Made by a program: the position numbers and the translations under genes. Of a DNA stretch of 64,000 bases, positions 22,575 to 32,014 are shown in pieces (the stretch's first letter is position 1; the number at the start of each line of letters is the position of its first letter). The DNA is from Ziziphus jujuba (Eukaryota > Streptophyta > Magnoliopsida > Rosales > Rhamnaceae), in contig NC_083388.1 in the NCBI RefSeq assembly GCF_031755915.1, positions 14,520,501-14,584,500 of the forward strand, read 5' to 3'. Below the pieces are notes generated by a model. It searched no databases. It was not told the DNA's origin and was given only the letters and a program-made list of their open reading frames with translations.

Positions 22575-23681
22575 GCAGGAGACTTAAGCAGTGTGTGTGT
22601 AACACACCCAATTATTACAAACCAACAACCTTAAACCGATTCAAAACAACCACCAATGACAATCCAAAACAAAAACAAATTACACAAACCAGATCTTATG
22701 CAACCACGTTAAACAACTAAGGACACTAAACAACAAAAAAGAGCATCACTAGGGTCTCGGAGACATTGAAATCCAAATACAGACAGGAAGTGGAATCAAA
22801 GGAAAAAAGAAACAAAAGGCCCAGATCAGAGAGTTAGTTACACGTCCGTTTGGTCAATAAGAAACAAGCAAAAGAGAGAGAGAGTATTGGGAATGAAGAA
22901 TTACCTGTTAGATACGGTCACTGGCCTTGGGGATCAGCAGGGTGGAAGAGTGGGCAATGAGGGATTGGGGAAAGGCAAGGGAAAAAGAAATGAAATGCTA
23001 GAATTTTGGAGTTGGGAGAGAAGGCCGGTTGCTGAAATGCTGAAATACGCAAAGATATACGATCACAAATTTAATAATTCAAAAATAAATAAAAAAAATA
23101 AACCACAAATTAAGCCAATTTGGATTCGGCCACTCATAGTGACAAAAAAAAACCCAGTTTTGGATTTTACTCTGGTCGACGTTTGGGTTGAGATTCGAGC
23201 TCTTGAGGAGTCTTGGCGATGATAGAAAGGGCGTGGAGTCCAGATTGGAGCTCGTCGGCCAAGGCGTCGTAAACCAAACGATGCCATTTCACGAGGTTCA
23301 GGCCTTCGAATTTCGGGGAGACAATCTTGAGGTTGAAATGGGTTTCGTCGGCGGCAGAGTTAGGGTTAGCTTTGACAGCTGCGTGGCTGGCGTGCTGGTA
23401 GGAAACGTCTTCGAGGTCAAGAATTGTGGCTTCAAACCGAAAAGAAGTGACGAACGGTCCGGTAGAAGCAACTTTGTGTGAGAGGCTGAGAGGTTGAAAG
23501 CATCAAAAGAGGGCAGGACAAAAGTGACCCAGGTGTTTTGGTGGGTCAGCTTTGTCCCCTTCGTTTCGGATAATTTGATTAACGGGATAAGTGTGTCCCG
23601 TCCTCCATTTTCCTTCCCAAACAACAGATGGGGACTATATCCCATCCGGTCCTAGCCAGTCCCATGTAACAAACACCCCCT
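22575..23681 (-). other. Host-derived or captured segment carrying a BolA gene piece
   Basis: Less AT-rich than its surroundings and without LTR family similarity. The minus strand holds BolA coding text (23167-23480) followed by probable 3' untranslated DNA down to about 22600, including a possible splice junction near 22905 (ACAG/GTAATTC). On the far right (23540-23681) it ends in text resembling a small DNA transposon (minus strand GGGGTGTTTGTTACATGGGA). How it came to lie here is not shown by the sequence. Confidence 0.45.
23167..23480 (-). pseudogene. BolA-domain protein fragment
   Basis: BolA proteins pair with monothiol glutaredoxins in iron-sulfur cluster handling; in plants they occur as small organellar or cytosolic proteins and as the C-terminal domain of SufE1. 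The minus strand reads FEATILDLEDVSYQHASHAA, then ADETHFNLKIVSPKFEGLNL, VKWHRLVYDALADELQSGLH, ALSIIAKTPQEL, and stops at 23167. These cover most of the domain: the YQHA-SH turn, the THF strand and the RHRLVY helix with Arg changed to Trp (VKWHRL). No in-frame Met lies upstream and a stop precedes the segment, so the N-terminus is lost or on a missing exon. Could be BolA1-type or the SufE1 C-terminus. Confidence 0.72.
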
Positions 23682-23722
23682 AGTGGGTTGTAGGTTGTAT
23701 GGGTACAGGCAGATTCTCATCA
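23682..23722 (-). mobile_element. Remnant of the composite element's 5' LTR
   Basis: About 41 bp (GTGGGTTGTAGGTTGTATGG ... GATTCTCATCA) matching the outer end of the LTR at 16688-16728. It is followed at once by the target duplication ATACG. All the rest of this LTR is gone. Confidence 0.85.
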
Positions 23723-24115
23723 ATACGTGGTATGGGCATCGGTCCAAACCCTAGTGCATTAATTCACGGATGTATTATGCTCAACTAGAAAGGGAGGTTA
23801 AGGAAGGTAAAAAAAAAAAAAAGAAAAAAAAAGAAAAAAAAAAAAGAGGAAGATGCAAGAGCAAGAGAAGAAGCAGCTAGAGAAACAACAGTGCATCTGA
23901 GGAAAAAGAATGAATACTTGGAAGCAAGGAGGACTGAGATGGAAAAGAAGTTTAAAGATGTATCACATGCACTAAATCAAAGGTTCGACTCATTTGAAAG
24001 AGAAATGATATTGACCTTGGTTGGGATGATACAGCAGCTAATGATGATAAAGGTACATATCTCTAAACAACTTATTTTAATGGAGGCACGGAGAAGTTGT
24101 TTCATTTATGCGGTG
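23723..24115 (+). pseudogene. Ptta/En/Spm-type gene, C-terminal coiled coil
   Basis: Begins with the target duplication and resumes the CACTA gene frame: IRGMGIGPNPSALIHG, then MYYAQLEREVKEGK in another frame. After an A-rich, probably expanded stretch (23810-23850) comes a charged, heptad-like segment REEAARETTVHLRKKNEYLE, RRTEMEKKFKDVSHALNQRF, consistent with a coiled coil. A GT at 24049 may be a splice donor. A C-terminal coiled coil is usual for this transposon family. Confidence 0.55.
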
Positions 24116-25029
24116 AGCTAGACAATGGCCAGTTTACTTTTATTATGAATGGAGATGGGTATTGCTACCATTAAGGTTAACACAACTACATTTAATTCAG
24201 GTTGGCAACTATACCTGCAGTCAATTAGGCTTTAACTTAAAAATGCTTGTTGGCATGTTAGATAGTGTACAATGCCTAATAAGAGTAAACTTGTTTTGTG
24301 TGTCTGAACATATAATGGAAGGTGGTCGGTTATGAGACAATAAAGAGGGAGGTTGACTATATGATTGATAGGTGGTCATTTAGGGATATTAATGTTTACT
24401 GGTCATGTATTGATACAAGTGCAGGCTCGAGTTGCAAATTCCATTTAAATGTTGCGTGTTGTGAATGTTACTTTGTTTATGCTTGTTGTGTAGTGATCTT
24501 AGTGTAATTCTACCAATGTACTATGGTTGTAGGTTATATATTAGAGTTCAGACTTTGGAAGTGCCCTGGTTTCAGGTTAGGCACCATTCTGGACATGGTA
24601 TTTGTATTGAAGAAATGCACAGCTTGTCTTTTTAAATTTATGAAACTAGCAGTCAACTTTTTGAAAATGTATATATGGACAAACATGTAGGCAACTAGAT
24701 GTGATATTGTAAAGTTAGGATGGACATGGTGATAATTGTATGTGCTTAATTTTTCAATGAAGCATCTCCACATATGGTTAGCTTCAATGAAAAATTGATG
24801 TTTGCATGCAATGTTACTTAAACATGCAATGTCACCTAAGCAAACAGTGGCTTTGGATAAACTGAAATGGTATACTAACTATTTTGTATGGCAATGTACA
24901 CATGTTTATTTGTCAATGGAATTAAGTTTCAATCATAGTAGCTACATTAATTTCAAGGGATTGATGTACTTACATATTCATAAATGTAGTGTATTTTGGC
25001 ATGGATATGAAATAGGTGGCATAAATTAG
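24116..25029 (+). other. CACTA 3' region, non-coding
   Basis: AT-rich DNA downstream of the CACTA coiled-coil exon. Short open stretches here (24322-24507, 24802-25029) have no recognisable similarity and no supporting context. Taken as transposon 3' sequence. Confidence 0.4.
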
Positions 25030-25764
25030 AAACATGCCTATGTGACAAACCTTAAATATCACAATTGCAATTTGCATAGTCAAAATATTATCACTATTGT
25101 GAAGAGTAACAATATATCATTATCACAATACAGAGCATGGTGACACAGTGACAAAATCATAAGTGTCACCAATGTTTTCGTGATATAAAGAGCATTCCAT
25201 GCAATGGATTTATGACAAACATAAGTTGTCATAGGTGGTTGCAGTGACAAATGTTGGTAGCCATGTAAAGTAAGGCATTACAAAAACAAACTCATCACGT
25301 ATTGTATGTATGGCAAATTCAATTAGTCATGTAATCATTTTGTAACAAACTATAAATATGTCACTCAAATGTTAAATGATGCAAACAGTTTGCCACAGTA
25401 TCATTTAGCAACAATACATGTGTTTGTCACAAATGTGGCTACTCGCCACGAATGATTGAAGTTTAACTAGATCCTACGTATGGATTGGTGGTGAAATTTG
25501 TGTAAACAATGACGAAAAAGTGTACCTTACGTGACAAAAAGTGATGTCATATTAAAGGTTGAATCTATGACAAAAAGAAAATTTTTGTTGCACTTATATG
25601 CTCTTTCATGATGAGGTAAAATGTTCATTAACATGCTTTATGACGGGTCTATTACGGCAAACATAAGACGAACTAATTTTGTCACCTAAACTCGATAAGG
25701 CAAAAAAAAATGGCCCTTAGGTGACAAAACAGCCGTATAGCGGTTGGCTAAATTTTTTGTACTG
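25030..25764. repeat. CACTA subterminal repeats and right terminus
   Basis: TGACAAA or a one-base variant recurs at about 25042, 25148, 25211, 25235, 25534, 25567 and 25718, with the complement TTTGTCA near 25424 and 25680. Subterminal repeats of this kind bind the transposase in CACTA elements. The region ends in ATTTTTTGTACTG at 25764, after which the repeats stop. Confidence 0.6.
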
Positions 25765-26930
25765 TATAAGAAACTTTGTCTTCGGTGCAAATAGTTCCTC
25801 CATGTGTGCAGACACATAGACAAATTTATGCATTTTTTCAATTTTTAACCATTTTGTCTCTTAAAAAAAAATTTCTAAAATTATATGAAAATATAAGAAA
25901 AATCATTTTATTTGACACATGATATCACGTGAGCAAAATTTTAACAAAAATCATTTGCATTTAATGGTTTGGTTAGTAAAGGATATTGTATGTCAAAAAA
26001 TTTTCTATAGATCCCAAAATGAACAAATGTGAAAATAGAGGGTGTTAAACTGTATTTTACCCTTAGTTTTATTTTAATGGGTACATTTTTTTTTTTTTAG
26101 GTCGAAAAGGAATTTCAGTGGGTTCATTGCATAATTAAACCCTTATAATAGGGAACATTACTTTTTTTAATCTCATTTAAAAAAAAAAATTAAGGTAATA
26201 GTATTTTTGGATTTATAATAAGAAATTAATTTTACCAAAAGTTTCATTATGTTTTTACTTAAATTGAAACAAAAACTAAAATTGAGGGTTCACTTGAAAA
26301 AAATTGAAAATCTAGGGCCAAAATCATAAAGTAAATTTGATTCACTTGATTGAAAACATTGAATATTCGGGAACAAGATTAAATTTGAGGACAAAGTAGA
26401 AGGCCTAAAAGTAAAAGTCAACCTAAACAAATATCTAATCCAAAATTGACTAAACTATTGATGATACGAAATGAGCTTCAATTGCTTCAAAGTTAAAATT
26501 ACTTAATAAATGCAACGCTAACGGCCATAACTAGTGATCGTCCACACTGAAGTTTGGATTTATGATTCAATGTCAAGATGTCATTGAGGATGAAATAAAA
26601 AAGCTATGTCAACTGACGTTGGTCGACGGACAATCGATCTTATTAAAATCTTTTCCATCACAAAAACGAAATGAGATCAAGAAAAAAATAATAATAATAC
26701 AATGCAGCAATTATTTCTTTCATAATAAATTTTCTCCACTGATAATATTCACGAGATTAACAAGGATGGAGTTGTTTTACCTTTATTGATTGTGAATCAT
26801 ATTTAACTCGAATACAATGCCAAAATACCAAGCGCACATTACACAATTTGACACTTAATTGGTTGTTTAAAAACAAAGAAAAATATTTATTTTCATGATA
26901 CCTTATATATATATATATATATATATTAAA
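25765..26930. other. Intergenic, no gene seen
   Basis: AT-rich DNA with poly-A/T runs and a (TA) run at 26907-26926 just beyond the 3' end of the root-cap gene. I see no coding text, LTR edge or RNA gene. Confidence 0.5.
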
Positions 26931-28222
26931 TCAGAATTGAGCAACTCCTGATGGACGTCGGAACCTGCAAGCCCTGCATAGAGGAGAAAACAGGGATGGA
27001 GTTTGGTACTTGTCCTCTCCACCCATCATTGGCATTGGAACCCCAACCTTCACAGTGCTAACATAATCTGGCCTGTAAGTCTTTCCCAAAACACCTTCAA
27101 CAAGATCAGACAGACTGGAGAATTTGAATTGTGTTTCCAAGTGAGCAAAAGCATCACCATCTGGCAGTTGGTAGTTGTGAACCCTGTTTTCTTCTTTTCC
27201 AATAGGTCTTACCTTTATGTATATTTCCACTAGCCCAGCAACTTTAACTCTTACACTATTAGCATCATCTGTTCTTTCCACTACCACTTCCCTTTCTTCC
27301 CCATTAGTTTTCCATTCCGCATCTCCATTGGAAGGAACGTTAACCGATTCACCATCCCAACTTACCATAAGGGCATCAACATTGTCATCCCAATGTGAGA
27401 CTCTCTTTGCTGCAACAACAAGGGTGTGAGTGTCAAACATGATTGAGAGGGCTTGAACCCATGTAAAGTCCCTGGTCCTTCCTTGTGGTCTTGTTCCAAT
27501 GAAGTGTGCATTTATTTGGAGGTTGTCATCTGAGACAATAGCAAAGTTTCCTCCTTTAGCTCCATGGAAGTAGAACATTACTCCGTCGCCACCCACAAAC
27601 CGAGGATCGTAACAGAGAGAGCCATATCCATTGCAGTTGGGTTTTCTATCTGCCAAAACCATAAAATATGTAAAATTAAAGAGTTGTTAAGAAATGCATG
27701 AAATTTAAATAGGAAAAACAGTCTAGAGTGAGGCTTACACTTGCAAGTGGCTTCACATTTGCTACTGCAGTCAACGAAACAGCCTTTGTTTTTCTTGTTC
27801 TTCTTAGGCTTTTTCTGAGGGCATTGAGCTGGACATGTAAGAGTCTTGGAGTGGCAATCACCGGCAGCTTTGCAGAAAGATCGTTCCTGACCACTTGATA
27901 ACGGTGACAATACCTCATAGTCCGTTGATGCATCATATGGTGTCTTCTTGTTATCCTTCTTTTTGTCATCCTTCTTCTGATTCTTTTTGCCTTTTCCATT
28001 TCCGTTGTTGCCTTTGCCACCGTCCCCATTTCCGTTTCCATTGTTGCCATTGCCATTGCCATTACCGTTTCCGCTGTTCCCATTTCCGTCGCCATTGCCA
28101 TTACCGTTTCCGTTGTTCCCATTTCCATTGTTGCCGTCGCCATCGCCCCAAACAAGGGCGGCTTCCATGGAGATCAAAAGGACAAAGAAGGCCACCAATA
28201 CGTATGACTTTCTTCTGTCCAT
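26931..28222 (-). CDS. Root cap / LEA-type secreted protein, two exons
   Basis: Two exons, 28222-27739 and 27649-26931, joined across an 89-bp GT-AG intron (donor GTAAGC, acceptor TTTTGGCAG); together 400 codons plus stop. Met at 28222 begins a signal peptide (VLVAFFVLLISMEAALVWG, residues 8-26). Then come a Gly/Asn-rich repeat of about 50 residues (GNGNGNNGNGNGD type), a Lys/Asp-rich stretch, and a Cys-rich block (CKAAGDCHSKTLTCPAQCP, GCFVDCSSKCEATC). The conserved domain from about 164 onward shows RKPNCNGYGSLCYDPRFVGG, then DGVMFYFHGAKGGNFAIVSD, FIGTRPQGRTRDFTWVQAL. This matches the plant root cap family (Pfam Root_cap), whose biochemical role is unknown; members are secreted. No break found, so probably functional. 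Confidence 0.9.
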
Positions 28223-31200
28223 TATTTTTGCAATTGATTATATTTCTCTTCTCCTCTAGACGTTGATATTCTTATACGCTCTGGGATAGAAGAACGGATA
28301 GGGAAAAATGCAGAGGAAAATGGTACATATAAGGGAGTGTGGAAAGGGGAAACTAGGCCTTAAGAGATAGAGTACGGCTTAATTCTTGTGCATTTGCTTC
28401 TTCCTCTAATTAGACAGCTTACAGAAAGCGCTGCAAACTACTACTTTATGGAATTCTTGTGGGCAATAGGCTTTGACCTAATTCTATTTGACCATTTCTT
28501 TACTTAAAAAAATTAACATGTATAAGACGTCCCTGGAAAGACAAATCCAACATCTGAAGGAACTTAAGGCTTTATGTTAGCTTTGCTTGGTAATGGACAA
28601 CTAGGCACAACTTTTAACATTTTTAACGAACTTCTTCTGTTTGAATGACACTTTGATTCCAAACTAGCTTCAAAGAAAGGTTGCAACTTTCTAATTATAT
28701 TAACATTCTTAGAGCATCTCTTACAGGCTTTAAAAGCTTTCATTTTTTTTTTTCTATTTTCAAGAGTTAAACCTCTTTTTTATAACTTCAAAATGCTCTT
28801 TAAATTGAAAATTTAAAATAAAAAAAATGAGATCTGACTCTTTAGATGTAAAAAGTCAAATCACTTTCTAATTTAAAGCTTTTATTACATGCATTTACCA
28901 TACCAACATTTTTCTACTCACAATTAATATAATTTATTTGATTTCATGAATATATATATATATATATATAAAGGGAAGCCATGGATAAAAAAACAGAGAA
29001 AAAAATGAATATTAATTATTTGTAGGAATATAAGAAATTAAAAGGTGTGATAAAGAGTATTATTGAAGTTGGATAAAAAATCAAACTCCTTATTTTATAA
29101 AATTCTTCAATATATTTTTTGAAATAAAAAATCTCATTAGATATGTTCTTGTAACTATTTTTAAATGGGAACGTACGCCAGTTATTAATGTCTCAAAGAT
29201 TTTGAACAAAAATGCAATAATTTTTGTACCGCTAAAGTTAAATCTAAAAAATACAAGAAATTAATTGGCTAAACGCTTCCATCATTTATATATGATCATT
29301 TATTATTTGATATCATTAATAAATATATTAATATTATCTTTAATGCAATTCAGATTATCATAATATATTTCAAAATTTAACATTTATGAATTAGAAAAAT
29401 TTTAATTGCACCACCTACTAAACATGGTCCGCCCTGGTTGGAGGCTTTTGGCTCGTTTTTTTCACATTGAAAGAAAATGGCTTTTGAGCACCAAATATAT
29501 ATGTTTTCCCCTCCTAATTCGCCATCCTTAAAAAAGTTAACATGGTTTGAGTCTTGAATGAAAAAACAAACTTTTCTTTGTTCTGCCATAGATTTACACT
29601 AGAGTTTACAACATATTTTTGGGTTTGCACCCATGTCCCTCCATGTAATAAACTTTTAACGTTTCTTAAGTCAAGATAGGATGATATGAAACAGTATAAA
29701 CATGAATTTGGCATTCACTTGAATAAGTAAAGGTCACTCACACTAATTCAATATATACATTAAAAGTTGTATAAACACGGGGCACGAGAACCAATTGAGA
29801 ATGGAACTTGCGAGCCCTACGATTATGGACACCGTTAGACGCCATGAGAGACATAAAACTTAGTAGCTAACCTACTCACTAACGTTGTATTTCATTTACG
29901 CAAGCGTTTCACGTGATTAGAACCCTTACTCATTAATGCTTTTAATTATTTATTTATTTATTTTATGAATGCCATTAATGCCTTGGATCTTATTCTGTGC
30001 TTCCGAAATAGCATGGGGTTAATTATGAACAACCCAAAGCCACCCATCATATATATATAACTACTTTTTTTTTCTTTTTCTTTTTTTTCTTTTTTGGGCT
30101 TTTCTAGGTAATTCAGTCTGATTCTTATTATTAAAATCATAGAATAATATTATATTAAAAATCTATTAGATCCATATTTTAAATTTAACTTAGGATAGTC
30201 TCAATCTAATTAAATAAATTCTAACAAATCCAAAAATTATAATTAAAATAGTGTATAATATTATGAGACCTAATAAAAGACTTGTTGGTTATACATTAAT
30301 TATGATTATGTTCTTTATTTTAAATATACCTTTTTTTTCTTTTTCTTTTTCCTAACTTGACGTTATTAATATCCGGGAAGCAATCCTACCGTGCGATTGT
30401 TGTAATCTCAAGTTTAGCTGTGATTTTTTATTTTCCTTTTTTTTATAGGGAAAAGAATAAAAGAGCCCCATAAAAAAAATAATAATAATAATTTACGCAA
30501 CTAGCTAGCCAGCTTTTGGCATCCTGAATGTGCTGCTCACTTCATACAACACGTCACCTCTGACTCTCCCACCAATGAATGCGGCCACATGGTATGTTTC
30601 GGACACGGAATTTGATATGGAAATTTTTAAAGAAAGATAGTATACATGGTCAACTAAGGTGTCATTTAGGTGTCGGCATAAGATGGTCAGTTGTTAATTT
30701 CAGTTTTTTTCTTTTTATATATAATTGTTTATGATTTGTTTATATCAAAGTGTTAACTAATATTAATTATAATTTGTTATATACTTTAAACAATTAAGAA
30801 CTTGAAGTAAAAAATAAAAATAAGTAAATAAATAAATATAATCTGAAATTGTTATCAATTTTTTTTAACTTACAGCTAATTTAAATGTCTAACAAATCCT
30901 CACTATTCACTACTGTTAAATAACATTTATAAACAAATTAAAACTAAATTACCAAAAAAAAACTTAGCAACTTGTTGGATTTTCATATTTAATTTTTTAT
31001 TACATTATTTAATTTAAATAATTAGCTTACTTCAAATTTTAGATTGCATTAGTTAGAATTTGTTAAACATTTTAGTATATTAAAAATAAAATAAAAAAAG
31101 AACATTAAATTAAAATAGTTAGAAATTATTTTCGATTTGGTAACTATGTTTTTTTTATGCCATTAAATTTATGGTTATTTTCTTTATTTTTATTTTTAAA

Positions 31201-31264
31201 ATTTATAATTATTTGAAATATCTTATAAGTATTAAAATAAGCATATTACAAAGAATTCGATAAG

Positions 31265-31301
<37 letters not shown>

Positions 31302-32014
31302 AATTAAAAAAATTAAAAAAAAAAAAACTTAAAACAAGCCAATCTAATCTGTTAACAAAGGACATAATTATTTTTTATTTATCATATTTTTCCCACGTTC
31401 GGAAATTTGACAAAGCAGGCTTTTCGGACACGAAAGCTCAGGTCAAACTTACAGTCCTCATTCATCTTCATGAATAGTGACGTGGAACTCCATGAGAAGT
31501 GATACTATAATCGTAAATTTATTAATTTGTACCTTGTTACAGAAAATGATTATTGAATCCAATACTCATACCAGTAACTAGAGCATGAAACCCAACCATA
31601 TAAGGATAACGAAACTCAACTAGATAATATAGATAGGGACGAGAATCACCGCAACGCAATCAATGACATCATAGTGAAGATATGACTCAACAGAACCTGA
31701 AGACAAAATTAATGGTAAATTTTGAAAGAATATGGCAATGACAATCAATATAATACAAAAGGTCTCACTTCAAAAAAGATTTCAAGGATCAAAAAGTCTC
31801 AATTTTTATATTTTATATCTATATATATATTCACTATCTGAATTCTAGAACTGGTTATCAGCCTTAAAAATTAAACTAGCAACTTGAAGAATTATGGTCG
31901 AAAATATAGAGAACCGGGAACATATACCGTACTTAATTAAAGTAAAAGAGAATTGCAGAATGCAAAGAAAAAGTTTCCAAAGCATTGGACAATTACATTT
32001 ACAAATTTCTGCCA
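28223..32014. other. Intergenic, AT-rich
   Basis: Upstream of the root-cap gene and downstream of PDX2 (both minus strand). Contains (TA) runs at about 28951-28970 and 31270-31298. A candidate TATA element for the root-cap gene is the minus-strand CTTATATGTA near 28322-28331, about 100 bp before the ATG. Short frames here are scattered and unsupported. One possible gene relic is listed separately at 30511-30610. Confidence 0.5.
30511..30610 (-). pseudogene. Possible exon relic, unrecognised
   Basis: The minus strand reads SVSETYHVAAFIGGRVRGDV, then LYEVSSTFRMPKAG and a stop. Base composition here is higher in GC than the surrounding intergenic DNA and the peptide looks like a real protein C-terminus. 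I do not recognise the family and no adjoining exon is obvious. It could be a fragment of a host gene or a chance frame. Confidence 0.3.

Larger units (their letters stand above)
15630..23722 (-). mobile_element. Composite Ty3/gypsy insertion with TSD ATACG
   Basis: The left edge is the TG of a minus-oriented LTR at 15630; the right edge is the CA of an LTR fragment at 23722. ATACG at 15625-15629 and at 23723-23727 match exactly, and the host gene reads through the empty site (GYI then RGMGIGP). One insertion event therefore founded the whole 8093-bp block. Contents from left: 3' LTR, polypurine tract, minus-strand integrase, RT and protease (to about 20189), an opposed plus-strand LTR with primer-binding site and leader (20190 to about 22560), a segment with a BolA-domain gene piece (22575 to about 23680), and about 41 bp of the original 5' LTR. 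Confidence 0.88.
12381..25764 (+). mobile_element. CACTA (En/Spm-like) element remnant, split by retroelements
   Basis: The host of two insertions. The plus strand carries pieces of a Ptta/En/Spm-type gene (12640-13251, 14800-15629, 23723-24115). After these come about 1.6 kb of non-coding DNA whose last 700 bp is packed with the short motif TGACAAA and its complement, as in CACTA subterminal regions. The right end reads TTTTTTGTACTG (25753-25764), close to the TTTTTTGTAGTG terminus usual for plant CACTA elements. The left terminus is missing: sequence at 12381 abuts a truncated Ty3 copy. Family call is from motifs only. Confidence 0.6.

Noticed and set aside
22887..23222. 111-codon plus-strand frame
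   Set aside because: Runs antisense to the BolA coding text and its 3' region; no recognisable similarity.
25765..26930. Possible (TA)n and poly-A based MITE
   Set aside because: No inverted termini or target duplication could be identified.
27676..28266. Long open frames opposite or beside the Gly/Asn-rich exon (for example 27895-28266 plus, 27676-28155 minus)
   Set aside because: They arise from the repetitive GGT/AAC codon pattern of the root-cap gene exon; only the frame with signal peptide and conserved domain has family support.
29377..30140. Small minus-strand frames between the two host genes
   Set aside because: No similarity, AT-rich, no splice or promoter context.
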